From positions 5,825,001 through 5,889,000 of the forward strand of contig NZ_JALRMO010000001.1 in NCBI RefSeq assembly GCF_023276405.1: a stretch of 64,000 nucleotides of DNA. The letters run 5' to 3'. This stretch comes from Paenibacillus hamazuiensis. GTDB lineage: Bacteria; Bacillota; Bacilli; Paenibacillales; NBRC-103111. This document shows positions 9,711 to 18,006 of this stretch, piece by piece. Under the pieces are notes generated by a model. That model had not been told where the DNA came from. It saw only the letters and a list, made by a program, of their open reading frames with translations, and did not search any database. Position numbers and translations under genes: made by a program. Within the stretch, counting starts at the first letter, position 1. Every line of letters starts with the position of its first letter.

Positions 9711-9833
9711 GTGAAAAAGCAAAGAAAACCGCTCGCTGCGACAAACGATCCGGCTACGGTCCGCAACCGCAAATATTTTCTGCTTTGGGCGAAAACCGGC
9801 AATAAAAGCTATCTTGACAAATTATATAAGTAA
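9711..9833 (+). CDS. Small basic protein, 40 residues, unknown function
   Basis: A near-perfect Shine-Dalgarno AAGGAGGTGA (9695-9704) precedes a GTG at 9711. The frame encodes 40 residues (MKKQRKPLAATNDPATVRNR..., ending YLDKLYK) and stops with TAA at 9831-9833. It is strongly basic, with a hydrophobic YFLLW patch in the middle, and has no cysteine pairs or obvious signal peptide. It lies alone between the divergent amidase and a WG-repeat gene. The ribosome binding site is the main reason to believe it. Function is unknown. Confidence 0.55.
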   Translation: MKKQRKPLAATNDPATVRNRKYFLLWAKTGNKSYLDKLYK

Positions 9834-9879
9834 ATAAGGCGTTGACACTGCAACATCCTCAAGTTATTCGATGCATTAC

Positions 9880-11283
9880 CTATTTCGATGAATTGACCAG
9901 GGGATTGGAAATGAATCCCCATTTTCCTTTGATGCTAACCGCAGCTAATCCTTCGCTAAAACCTAGAGCCTTATTGTATTGTAAGGGAATAACAACTTGA
10001 TTGGATTTGTCGATAAATCCGTACATATTATCGCTTCCAACCAATATTAGATTTTCAGCAGGTTTACTTGCGTACTCATATTGCAATGGAATCGCCTCGA
10101 AACCATTCATGTCAAGAAAACCATATTTACCTTCTTTTTTCACCCTAATAATCCCATTTACAAATGTATCATCGATATTTTCGTACTGTGGCTCTACAAT
10201 TTCATTGTATTCTTGATCCACAAGGCCCCACTTTCCATTTTTCATCACTGGAAGTATTCCCTCGTTAGCTGCCTGATCATATGGATTCGACGAAAAATAA
10301 GGCATAATACCATCATATGGGAGTATCATTAATCCCTTCTCGGGATTCTTTTTTTCATAAATGCCAATAGTACCGTCAACTGGAAATACACAATAAATTC
10401 CATCCTTATATGTATACTCTTCTGTATTAGGATATTTCAAGGGAATAACGACATTTCCATACTTATCAATATATCCGTAAGTTCCTGATTGTGTTTTTCC
10501 AGCCCTTGCTATACCATCTTTAAAATCATAAACATAATAGTATTGTGGTTTGATAACTTCCTCACCGGTTGAAACGTCGAGATAGCCGCAAGCTTCGTCG
10601 TTGCAGACTTGAAGATAACCCTCGCTTACGTTTGAAATGCTCTTATAAGGAAGGGTCATTACCATTTCACCATTACGATTAATCAAGTGCCAATTCCCAT
10701 CCGATTGTACACCTGCTAATCCCTCATGGAATTCATAAGCAGTTGTAAATTGTAGAGGGATAACTTCCGCACCCGTGACATCAATATACCCAAACAACCC
10801 ATCCTTTGAGACAACAGACAATCCTTCGTAAAACTCTCCTATTGAGTTGTAACTGAGAGGTACAATTTCTTTTCCGGTTTGATCGACTAACCCCATGATA
10901 TTATCCTTAGTAATTAGAATGAGCCCATTTTTCAATTGTCTAATCGTTTTGTATTCAGGCGATACAATGACTTTCCCTTCTCGATCGATCAAACCTTGTC
11001 TATTAAAACTCATGTTGCCTTGCCGTTCCCAATTTCCGACTTTTGCAAGTCCTTCACTAAAGCTTGTGACCCAATCATATGCCGGTGTTATGACTACTTT
11101 ACCTGTTCTATCTACAAACCCCCATTTTTTCCCTATTTTCACCCCAGCCAGACCCTCACTAAAACTTTGTGCCTCATCGAATTGTGGTTCAATTGCCAGT
11201 GTCGGTGCCGCATCTGCGTGTGCCGATTGAATTCCCGAATAAAAAATACATAAACCTAACAACAAACTGAGCATTCTTCTCAT
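9880..11283 (-). CDS. Secreted WG-repeat protein
   Basis: A 467-residue exported protein. A signal peptide (MRRMLSLLLGLCIFYSGIQSAHA) is followed by about ten WG beta-repeats to the C-terminus (KWGFVDRTGK, LFGYIDVTGA, KYGFLDMNGF, KWGFISNP). Unlike the WG protein at 1422-3182 there are no SLH domains, so it is probably secreted or loosely wall-associated. The start at 11283 is chosen because AAGGAGATAC lies upstream; the open frame continues to 11412 without an RBS. The first repeats of both proteins share a layout (FSEGLA - KWGFVD/I - GK - I.P.YD), suggesting duplication. Ligand unknown. Confidence 0.85.
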   Translation of the reverse strand: MRRMLSLLLGLCIFYSGIQSAHADAAPTLAIEPQFDEAQSFSEGLAGVKIGKKWGFVDRTGKVVITPAYDWVTSFSEGLAKVGNWERQGNMSFNRQGLIDREGKVIVSPEYKTIRQLKNGLILITKDNIMGLVDQTGKEIVPLSYNSIGEFYEGLSVVSKDGLFGYIDVTGAEVIPLQFTTAYEFHEGLAGVQSDGNWHLINRNGEMVMTLPYKSISNVSEGYLQVCNDEACGYLDVSTGEEVIKPQYYYVYDFKDGIARAGKTQSGTYGYIDKYGNVVIPLKYPNTEEYTYKDGIYCVFPVDGTIGIYEKKNPEKGLMILPYDGIMPYFSSNPYDQAANEGILPVMKNGKWGLVDQEYNEIVEPQYENIDDTFVNGIIRVKKEGKYGFLDMNGFEAIPLQYEYASKPAENLILVGSDNMYGFIDKSNQVVIPLQYNKALGFSEGLAAVSIKGKWGFISNPLVNSSK

Positions 11284-11488
11284 TAAAAGTATCTCCTTGT
11301 TGTAAATTGTTGTCACAAACATCAAGATTATTATACCGTCTTTTTTTTGCAACGTCTGGTACAAGTTTTTATGGATGAAAATCAGCATGAAAATAAACCA
11401 GAGCAACGTCAAACAAGTAAAGACGTCATGTTCGGCCTTTTACTTTTTTTCTATAATAGATTTATATTAAAAATAGGAGGCGACATTT

Positions 11489-11893
11489 GTGTGCTATATG
11501 ATGTTTGGTGTGACTGAGAATGAAATAGACGATCGAATCGTTAAAAATTACCGCGACCATTTCTCCATTTATATCGATAATATATCTCCATACATTAAAA
11601 ACCGCAGCGGCGCAAACATGTTTTATTCGATAAACAGGCAGTGTGCATGCGACTTTCTGCAAAACGACGAACGGAAAAACAACCGCAGCGAAATGATGGC
11701 ATTGCTAAAAAACCTGTTTGACACCGGCAAAGGAATCTTCGTCATCATTGAAGATAAAGGGCAGTATGGAAATTTAATTGAGAATTTACAACAAGTCCTG
11801 AACGGATTGCCTGAACAACAAATAAACCTGGACCTGTTGTTAGAAAACTACCCGTCTCGCCTGGAAGCAGATACCGCATATCGTTTGGTATAA
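11489..11893 (+). CDS. Uncharacterised soluble protein, 134 residues
   Basis: A GTG start at 11489 with RBS AGGAGG (11475-11480) encodes a 134-residue, acidic, probably alpha/beta cytoplasmic protein (MCYMMFGVTENEIDDRIVKN...). The coding sequence is AT-richer than its neighbours. The middle, GKGIFVIIEDKGQYGNLIENLQ, predicts a strand followed by a helix. I do not recognise a family. It is monocistronic, and the minus-strand terminator of the next gene follows it. Confidence 0.65.
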   Translation: MCYMMFGVTENEIDDRIVKNYRDHFSIYIDNISPYIKNRSGANMFYSINRQCACDFLQNDERKNNRSEMMALLKNLFDTGKGIFVIIEDKGQYGNLIENLQQVLNGLPEQQINLDLLLENYPSRLEADTAYRLV

Positions 11894-11914
11894 CTCCCGA
11901 CTTATTGAAACAAC

Positions 11915-11949
11915 AAAAAAGACAGCCCCTCTTCTATAAAGGAACTGCC
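11915..11949 (-). terminator. Rho-independent terminator of the alkylation-repair gene
   Basis: On the minus strand GGCAGTTCCT pairs with AGGGGCTGTC (two G-U pairs), followed by TTTTTT (A run at 11915-11920 on the plus strand). Confidence 0.7.
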
Positions 11950-11982
11950 TTCAGCGCTGCAACGCCAGCGAACGCCGCTTCG

Positions 11983-13086
11983 TCATAGCGGCGATGTTTC
12001 TGCCGGAAGCAGCACCAGCTCGGCGGAAGCAAGCTCGGCGCCGTTGATGACGACGGCAATCCGGTGCGTTCCCGGATAATGCCTGCGCGTGGTCAAGTCG
12101 GCAAAAGCATGACGGCGCGCAAAGCGAACCCGCTCGCCCGGCCGGTACGTATTTTCGGTAATTTTGAACAGCTTGCGCGACGTCCTTCCGTTTGCTTTCA
12201 CGAAGTCGATGCCGTACTCGACCCGCAGCTTGAGCGGTTCCGTGCCGCGGTTTACCAGCTCGAACGAAAACTCCAGACTGTCCCCGATCCGCAGCCGCTG
12301 CGCGCCCGCCTCCAGCCCCTCCACTTCGATTCCGTCCATCGATTCGAAGCCGAATAACGCGAGCATGTCCGGGTCGCCTTTGCGCAGCAGCCCGCGCGAC
12401 GCGTGCTTCAATATCCAGTCGGTATGCGGATGCTCGCCGTGCCAACGCACGGCCAGCGATTTGACGAGCTCGGGATGGTCCTTGGATATATCGTTCAGAT
12501 TGTTCGCGACGCTTTTGCGCACGTAGAGCGATTCATCCCGCTTCAGCGCCTCCAAAATCGGCAAAATCGGCGAAGGGTCCCGCTTGAGCGGCTCCAGCGC
12601 CATCGCCCACGGCAGCCTCGGCCGGCAGCCTTCGCTGGCGAGCCTGCGCACATGCTCGCTGCCGCTTCCCGCCCACTTCAGCATTTGCGCCATCATGCGC
12701 TCCGGGTCCTTGGCGATGAACGGACGAACCGCGAACTCCGCGGTCGAATACTGCGTCATCAGTTCGAGCGCCTCCATCGAAGCATCCCAATGGTCCAGCC
12801 CGTACACTTCGACGAAGTCGGGAAATAAAATCGCTTCAAGCCCGCTGCAATGAGGCGCCGCCTGCTTCAGCAATCCGAGCGCCTCCGGATAATCCGCGGG
12901 AAGCAGCCGCCGCAGCGTATGCGTCACGTGGCGGATGCGCTGCTTCAGCTCGCGATGCTCCCATTGTTCATCGAACAGAAGCCGCCAAAACTCCGCCTTG
13001 TCGAATGCGGGATATACCGCTTGGAAAACGGAAACCAACCGTTCAAAATAAGCTTCGTTTAACAAATTTTTCAAAGGCTCCGCCAT
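11983..13086 (-). CDS. DNA alkylation repair protein, AlkC/AlkD HEAT-repeat family
   Basis: A 367-residue all-helical protein. Residues about 10-240 are HEAT-like repeats of the DNA alkylation repair superfamily, with LKQRIRHVTHTLRRLLP and the family-typical DESLYVRKSVANNLNDISKDHPELV block. The C-terminal about 120 residues (GDSLEFSFELVNRG..., ending in a beta-rich YPGTHRIAVVING) form an immunoglobulin-like extension known from AlkC-type members. The proposed role is excision of alkylated bases. The ATG at 13086 (MAEPLKNLL) has GGGGG-type RBS support. An ArsR-family regulator ends 33 bases upstream on the same strand, so the two are probably co-transcribed. Confidence 0.85.
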   Translation of the reverse strand: MAEPLKNLLNEAYFERLVSVFQAVYPAFDKAEFWRLLFDEQWEHRELKQRIRHVTHTLRRLLPADYPEALGLLKQAAPHCSGLEAILFPDFVEVYGLDHWDASMEALELMTQYSTAEFAVRPFIAKDPERMMAQMLKWAGSGSEHVRRLASEGCRPRLPWAMALEPLKRDPSPILPILEALKRDESLYVRKSVANNLNDISKDHPELVKSLAVRWHGEHPHTDWILKHASRGLLRKGDPDMLALFGFESMDGIEVEGLEAGAQRLRIGDSLEFSFELVNRGTEPLKLRVEYGIDFVKANGRTSRKLFKITENTYRPGERVRFARRHAFADLTTRRHYPGTHRIAVVINGAELASAELVLLPAETSPL

Positions 13087-13119
13087 CAGGAAGCCCCCTT
13101 TCATTCATAAGAGGCACGG

Positions 13120-13470
13120 CTACTTCTCGCCGTCATGCTCCTTCTCTTTTTCCTTCGCTTGCAGCAGGCGGAGGTATTCGTCCAACTGGTCGAATTTTTC
13201 CTCCCACATGCGCCGGTAACGCTCCAGCCAACCGTCAAGCTCGATAAACGGCTGAGACCGCAGCTTATAAATACGCCGATTGGCGCTCGGATGCACCTCA
13301 ACGAGTCCGGAATCACTCAGCACACGAAGATGCTTGGAAGCTTGCGGCTGGCCCAGCCCAAGCCGTTCGGCAATTTCTCCTACCGTAAGGGGACCGTCAC
13401 GCAAAAGCTCGACAATGTGGAAGCGATTGGGCTCGGCAAGCGCACTCAACGTTGTCATTTTCACGCCCAT
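13120..13470 (-). CDS. ArsR-family transcriptional regulator
   Basis: A 116-residue winged-helix repressor. The HTH is at about residues 25-70 (LTVGEIAERLGLGQPQASKHLRVLSDSGLV), followed by the wing (RRIYKLRSQPF) and a charged C-terminal helix (LLQAKEKEKEHDGEK). There is no cysteine metal site, so it is more like the SdpR/YceK-type branch that is often paired with ATPase-like (AHSA1/SRPBCC) genes; no such gene is present here. The first ATG with RBS GGGAG is used. The downstream partner is the alkylation-repair protein. Confidence 0.85.
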   Translation of the reverse strand: MGVKMTTLSALAEPNRFHIVELLRDGPLTVGEIAERLGLGQPQASKHLRVLSDSGLVEVHPSANRRIYKLRSQPFIELDGWLERYRRMWEEKFDQLDEYLRLLQAKEKEKEHDGEK

Positions 13471-13627
13471 ATGATCTTTCTCCCTTCAACCTACAGTATA
13501 CCACGAATATTCCCTAAAAAGAATATTTGCCGTTATCACAATAAATATGCCTTCACAGGTAATTTATCCCGCGTCCCGCAGCATAGGATGAACCAGTTCA
13601 TCCCGGAAAAGGAACGGAGGCGCTTCT

Positions 13628-14035
13628 ATGAAGACGAACTGGGAAAAGCCGCGGGCGCATGTGCATTATGCAAAAATGTTGTCTTCTATCGAACGGGGCC
13701 ATCAGCACGGAATCGATTTTTTCGTATTCCCGGTGACCGGCAGCAGTTACGACGGTCACGTGCATTTTTACCGCGGATTCTCAGAGCTGGAGCGCGGCCA
13801 CGCGCATCGTTTTTACGGCTATACGGGCCCGGCCATTCCGCTGCCGGACGGCACGCATTACCACGAGCTGTCGGGGCAAACGTACCTCAATTACACGACC
13901 CCGCTTCCGGTTCAGATCGGAGGAGAAACGTATATCGAAGGCGTACAGTACAATCCCCAGGCCAAGGACGTTCACCGACACGCTTATGCGGGGTATACGG
14001 GGAGGCCGGTCGGCTACGAACCGGAAGGATGGTAG
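13628..14035 (+). CDS. YmaF-family protein
   Basis: A 135-residue His- and Tyr-rich soluble protein matching the YmaF family of Bacillales. It has repeated HxH elements (AHVHYAKML, GHQHGIDFF, GHVHFYRGF, GHAHRFYGYTG, HRHAYAGYTGRP), consistent with an imperfect repeat that may bind metal, which is inference. RBS GGAGGCGC precedes the ATG. It is monocistronic. The biochemical role of the family is not known to me. Confidence 0.85.
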   Translation: MKTNWEKPRAHVHYAKMLSSIERGHQHGIDFFVFPVTGSSYDGHVHFYRGFSELERGHAHRFYGYTGPAIPLPDGTHYHELSGQTYLNYTTPLPVQIGGETYIEGVQYNPQAKDVHRHAYAGYTGRPVGYEPEGW

Positions 14036-14178
14036 CCCGGAACCCGGGGGCTTTTTCCTTCACCGCCGCGAACCGCTTTCGTATTTTTTGCAGGACATGG
14101 GTTTATAACCGGTTCATTCGGGCAAATCTAGTACTATGAATCTTTTAATCATTTCATGGTTTACTAGAGGAGGTCCTG

Positions 14179-14889
14179 ATGAAGATGTATGTCCGTTTTG
14201 CCAAAAACGCGATCGCCGCTTCGCTGCTGCTGCTCGTCTCTCTGATCATCCCTTTGCGCGCCGATGCGTACCCTATTGTGGGCGACAACCTCGAATATAT
14301 TCCGACGACTTATATGATGTACGCCGCAACCAGCATAGCGGCCGAAGCCGAGCTCGCCGCGGGTTATCCGGAGGAACCGGCGCAGCCTGCGGCGCTGACC
14401 TATGAGATAAGCCCCGGGGATACGCTGTATAAAATCGCCCGCGATTTCAACGTGTCGATCGCGGCGCTGACGGAGCTGAACGGCATCCGGGATGCGCGCG
14501 GTCTGCAGATCGGACAAGCGATTCGCATCCCTTCGATTAACGTCGGCCTGCCGGCCGATGAAGTGCCCGTCATCAGCAAAGTGCTGACGACGACGCTTAC
14601 CGCTTACACCGCCGGTGTCGAATCGACGGGAAAATCGCCGTCTCACCCGCAATACGGCATCACCTACAGCGGCTCCAGAGCCGAGGAAGGCCGCACGATC
14701 GCCGTCGATCCGGCCGTCATTCCGATCGGCGCAACCGTCTACATCGACGGCATCGGCATCCGCAAAGCGGAGGATACCGGCTCGGCCGTCCGCGGCCAGC
14801 GCATCGATGTTTTCATGAATGACGTGAAAGAAGCCCGGCAATTCGGCGTCAAAAAGAACGTCAAAGTATTCGTGCTTGCCAACGCATGA
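14179..14889 (+). CDS. Secreted LysM - 3D domain cell-wall protein
   Basis: A 236-residue exported protein. A signal peptide (residues 1-30, cleaved near RADA) is followed by a LysM peptidoglycan-binding module (YEISPGDTLYKIARDFNVSIAALTELNGI, about 73-120) and a C-terminal 3D domain (about 135-236). The 3D domain contains the catalytic-type Asp motif seen in Sps/MltA-like RlpA folds (AVDPAVIPIGATVYIDG, EDTGSAVRGQRIDVFM). The architecture is that of YocH/YuiC-like autolysins acting on peptidoglycan. AGAGGAGG lies before the ATG. A weak stem with a long T run follows. Confidence 0.9.
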   Translation: MKMYVRFAKNAIAASLLLLVSLIIPLRADAYPIVGDNLEYIPTTYMMYAATSIAAEAELAAGYPEEPAQPAALTYEISPGDTLYKIARDFNVSIAALTELNGIRDARGLQIGQAIRIPSINVGLPADEVPVISKVLTTTLTAYTAGVESTGKSPSHPQYGITYSGSRAEEGRTIAVDPAVIPIGATVYIDGIGIRKAEDTGSAVRGQRIDVFMNDVKEARQFGVKKNVKVFVLANA

Positions 14890-14945
14890 AATGAGTAAGC
14901 AAAGCCGTCCCATGGGAGTGGAGTTTTTCCCGTTCACTGCGGGAG

Positions 14946-14970
14946 CCGCTCAAATTGGGGCGGTTTTTTT
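14946..14970 (+). terminator. Rho-independent terminator of the LysM-3D gene
   Basis: Short stem CCGCTC/GGGCGG (one G-U pair), 14946-14963, followed by seven Ts. Confidence 0.6.
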
Positions 14971-14997
14971 GCTTTTTTATAACCCTTATAATTATTG

Positions 14998-15027
14998 TTT
15001 ACAGGTTATTAAAAGTCATGCTACAAT
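14998..15027 (+). promoter_or_regulatory. Probable sigma-A promoter of the MBL-fold gene
   Basis: TTTACA (14998-15003), an 18-base spacer, then TACAAT (15022-15027), about 65 bases upstream of the start at 15095. Confidence 0.5.
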
Positions 15028-15055
15028 ACCAACATAACCGATATACATAAATTTT

Positions 15056-15074
15056 AGAGGTTATATAAACCTCT
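15056..15074 (+). promoter_or_regulatory. Perfect inverted repeat, candidate operator
   Basis: AGAGGTT and AACCTCT flank a 5-base ATATA spacer between the probable promoter and the start codon of the MBL-fold gene. The GGTTAT half-motif also occurs at 15004-15009 and, inverted, at 15034-15039. No T run follows, so an operator is more likely than a terminator. The cognate regulator is not identifiable. Confidence 0.4.
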
Positions 15075-15094
15075 CTGGAAAGGATGATGTTTCA

Positions 15095-15838
15095 ATGTTC
15101 ATTCAAAAACTCCCCTGGGCAGGTATCCGCGTCCAATATGAATCAACCGCTGTCGTGATCGACCCTTTGTTCAACGCCCCGGAAAAATTCGGCCAGCCTC
15201 ACGAGCCGCTTTACCCTTTGAACGAGTTTGGTCCGGTCAGCGCCGTCCTTATAACCCATACGCATTACGATCATTTTGATCCGGAAGCGATCGCCGAGTT
15301 TTACGGCAAAGACATCCCCATCTATGTGCCCCGGGAATCGCTCGAAGCCGCTCTGGATCAGGCGCCGCACCTCAAGTCCGTACGCGGGGCCGGGATCGGC
15401 GATTCGTTCGCGGTCGGTCCGCTCACCGTTACGGCAACCCACTCTGTCGACGGAGTCGGAGATCCGCAAATCGCCTGGATCGTACAGGGCGGAGAGAAAA
15501 AGATCATCCACTGCGGAGATACGCTGTGGCACGGATACTGGTGGAAAATAGCCGAAACGTACGGTCCCTTCGACGCCGCCTGCTTGCCCGTCAATGGGGC
15601 GGTTATCGCGTTTCCGGGGCAGGCTCCGAGCGGCCAGCCGATCACGCTGGTCCCCGAGCAGGCCGCGGCTGCGGCGGCTTTGCTCGGCGCGGCGCAGCTC
15701 ATCCCGAACCATTACGGGGTCTTCCATCATCCGCCGTATTACGTGCAGACGCCGGATTTAACGGATCGCCTGACGGCCGCCGCGCATGGTAAAATAAAGC
15801 TGACCGTGCTGAAAGCGAAGGAAACAGTGTCGCTGTAA
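15095..15838 (+). CDS. MBL-fold metal-dependent hydrolase (UlaG-like)
   Basis: A 247-residue metallo-beta-lactamase-fold protein with the metal motif THTHYDHFDP (residues about 56-65), a second ligand in TATHSVDGVGD, the aspartate in IIHCGDTLWHG and a terminal histidine in PNHYGVFHHP. This is the layout of the UlaG/UPF0173 branch, whose substrates vary (ascorbate-6-phosphate lactone in UlaG). Pathway context is absent. The RBS GGAAAGGATG precedes the ATG. A perfect inverted repeat upstream may be its operator. Confidence 0.85.
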   Translation: MFIQKLPWAGIRVQYESTAVVIDPLFNAPEKFGQPHEPLYPLNEFGPVSAVLITHTHYDHFDPEAIAEFYGKDIPIYVPRESLEAALDQAPHLKSVRGAGIGDSFAVGPLTVTATHSVDGVGDPQIAWIVQGGEKKIIHCGDTLWHGYWWKIAETYGPFDAACLPVNGAVIAFPGQAPSGQPITLVPEQAAAAAALLGAAQLIPNHYGVFHHPPYYVQTPDLTDRLTAAAHGKIKLTVLKAKETVSL

Positions 15839-15878
15839 TCCGTTTTCGCAGCCGTACCCTGAACAAAGGATGATACGT

Positions 15879-16493
15879 GTGGACAAACCCGTTTATGTGC
15901 TTGGCGGAGCCGTCTGGATCAATCTTGCCAATACAATTCATATGCAAAATAAGGAGAAGGTTGACGAACTGGCCGACCCGCTGACCGCCCGGGCGTGGTT
16001 ATCCGCCAATTTGCCGCTGCTTTCCGCGGAAACCGGGCGGCGCCCGGAGCTGCTCCAGCCCTTGCTCGGCGAGCTCGCGTCCATCCGCGAAATTTGTCTG
16101 GAGGTCTTGTCGGATTTGGGGAGCCGCGGCGAGCTGTCGGAATCCGTGCTTGCCCGGATTGAGGCGCAAGCCGCGGAAGTGACGCTGACCTTAAAGCTGC
16201 AGCGTGACGATAAAGAACCACCGGCGCTGGCTTACGCGGGAAAAACACTGACGGACCATGCGCGGTACGAGGTGCTCAGCTCCATCTTCGATACGCTCGG
16301 CTCCGTCCCGGCGGACCGCATCCGAAAATGCGAGCATACCGGCTGCATACTGCATTTTGTCGATACGTCGAAAAGCGGCAAACGGCGCTGGTGCAGCATG
16401 GAGCTGTGCGGCAACCGCCATAAGGCGGCCGAGTTTTACGCTAAGCGGAAGAAAGGCGCTCCCGCAGCGACGGGGCCGCTTCCGGACGATTGA
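15879..16493 (+). CDS. CGNR zinc-finger (ABATE-domain) regulator
   Basis: A 204-residue protein with an N-terminal stress-response ABATE-like helical domain and a C-terminal CGNR zinc finger (CEHTGCILHFVDTSKSGKRRWCSMELCGNRHKA, residues about 148-180; cysteines in C-x4-C and C-x4-C). CGNR proteins are probable DNA-binding transcription factors. The GTG at 15879 is preferred, with AAAGGATG about eight bases upstream; an in-frame ATG at 15870 overlaps that site. The gene directly follows the MBL-fold gene (40-base gap) and may be co-transcribed. A strong terminator follows. Confidence 0.85.
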   Translation: MDKPVYVLGGAVWINLANTIHMQNKEKVDELADPLTARAWLSANLPLLSAETGRRPELLQPLLGELASIREICLEVLSDLGSRGELSESVLARIEAQAAEVTLTLKLQRDDKEPPALAYAGKTLTDHARYEVLSSIFDTLGSVPADRIRKCEHTGCILHFVDTSKSGKRRWCSMELCGNRHKAAEFYAKRKKGAPAATGPLPDD

Positions 16494-16521
16494 CGTCCCC
16501 TGCATATTGCCGATACAGACC

Positions 16522-16556
16522 GAGGCCGACCCGACAAGGGAGCGGCCTCTTTTTTT
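16522..16556 (+). terminator. Rho-independent terminator
   Basis: Perfect 7-bp stem GAGGCCG/CGGCCTC (16522-16528 and 16543-16549) followed by seven Ts. Confidence 0.9.
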
Positions 16557-16746
16557 CGACTCGACAAGCCATGCCGCTGCGGCTATGCCGAAGCTCCAAA
16601 CCGGGTCAGTAGACCTATCTTTAGCCCTGCCCGCGGCACCAAAATATTTTTCAGGCATATTCGTTCGGAAGACGTCCATATATTAAATTCCGTGGGCCGA
16701 TAATACCATATTGTTCCACGGAAAATTAGTTATGGGAGGAATGGGT

Positions 16747-18000
16747 ATGTCAGACATCAGCACGGCATGGTCGATGTTCGAGAATGCGCTGCGCGACAAA
16801 ATTTCGGACAATCAAAAGTGGGAAGGTCTCCAGCTTGTTCAGGTGCCCCAGCCGGCCGACTGGAACAACGCTTCTACGGGGCAATGGGAAATTTGCGAAT
16901 TTTGGGGCAATACGATGAACGCATGGTCTTCGGGATGGGCCCGCACGGGCAAATCGGTCGATTCGGCCTACTTTTCTTTTCTCATGAATCTCGATCTGAA
17001 ACCGCCCAAAGACCTAAGCGACGATGACAAAAAGAAGCTGGACGATGCGAAAAAAGATTTCGACAATGCCGTCCAGACGAGGGAGAAAGATCAAACAAAG
17101 GTCGGCAAGGAATGGAATAAATTCAACACTTCGCAGATAAACATGCCTCCTTCCGGCCAGGTGCCTTTCCAAACCTGGTATGCGCAAAACTGGGGAACGC
17201 GCATTTCCGCCGATACGCTCGATGTTCAGGCTAAGCAGCAAAAATATGTCAGCTTATGGAAACAGTACTCCGGCACGATGCAGGACGTCGCCCAAGCCAT
17301 TATCGATTACAACAACCCCGCCTATCAAACGGGCGCCACCGACCCGAGCGGCGCTGCGCTGCAGTACAGGGCGTTTTCCATATCGCCGGATTTGGGCACC
17401 TTTATTGCCGATGCCAAGGCGGGCACAGGCTCTTCCCTGTACATTTCGTTTGACAGCAAAACGTCCAGCGAGTCCAAATCGGCTTTCAGCGCATCCGGCA
17501 GCGCTTCGTACAGCGCACCTTTTTGGGGGGCCTCGGCAAGCGGCGGTTACAGCCAAACGAAAATCGATACGAGCAGTACGGATTTCTCTTGCACGATTTC
17601 GTTCCCGAGCTGGCAGCTGTTTACGGTGACGCCGGGGCAGTGGTTTAACGGCTCCGTGATCGCGGAATACGGAAATGATACGGATAAATGGATCGATAAG
17701 GATGCGAAATTTTTCGGCCCGGACGGTTCGTTTAACCTGATTACGAGCCAGCTTGTCGTTGCGTACCAACCTAAAATTACGATCAAAATGAGCCGTGACG
17801 ACTTCAGCTCCGTCAGCAAAGAATGGAAAGCGGCGGCTTCCGTCAATGTAGGCAGCTTCAAATTCAATTTGGAGTCGGGAGGCGGCAGCGACTCCATTCA
17901 AACAAGCGACAGCTCCCAAACCATCACCCTGCAGACCACCTCCGCTACGCCCCAGGTCATTGCCGTCATCAACAACGTGCTTCCTAGCTTCAATCTATAA
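16747..18000 (+). CDS. Unknown beta-rich protein A of three-gene cluster
   Basis: A 417-residue protein starting at the ATG with GGGAGGA six bases upstream. There is no signal peptide and no hydrophobic helix. The N-terminal about 160 residues are helical and charged (LDDAKKDFDNAVQTREKDQT). A conserved block DVAQAIIDYNNPAYQT (about 180-195) follows, then a Ser/Ala/Gly-rich alternating segment (SAFSASGSASYSAPFWGAS, about 240-268), then a beta-rich region with VTPGQWFNGSVIAEYG and FFGPDG, ending VIAVINNVLPSF. The next gene is a shorter paralogue sharing these blocks. The alternating segment resembles the membrane-inserting hairpin of aerolysin-like pore formers; that is speculation from composition. 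I do not recognise the family. Confidence 0.75.
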   Translation: MSDISTAWSMFENALRDKISDNQKWEGLQLVQVPQPADWNNASTGQWEICEFWGNTMNAWSSGWARTGKSVDSAYFSFLMNLDLKPPKDLSDDDKKKLDDAKKDFDNAVQTREKDQTKVGKEWNKFNTSQINMPPSGQVPFQTWYAQNWGTRISADTLDVQAKQQKYVSLWKQYSGTMQDVAQAIIDYNNPAYQTGATDPSGAALQYRAFSISPDLGTFIADAKAGTGSSLYISFDSKTSSESKSAFSASGSASYSAPFWGASASGGYSQTKIDTSSTDFSCTISFPSWQLFTVTPGQWFNGSVIAEYGNDTDKWIDKDAKFFGPDGSFNLITSQLVVAYQPKITIKMSRDDFSSVSKEWKAAASVNVGSFKFNLESGGGSDSIQTSDSSQTITLQTTSATPQVIAVINNVLPSFNL

Positions 18001-18006
18001 ACCCCT

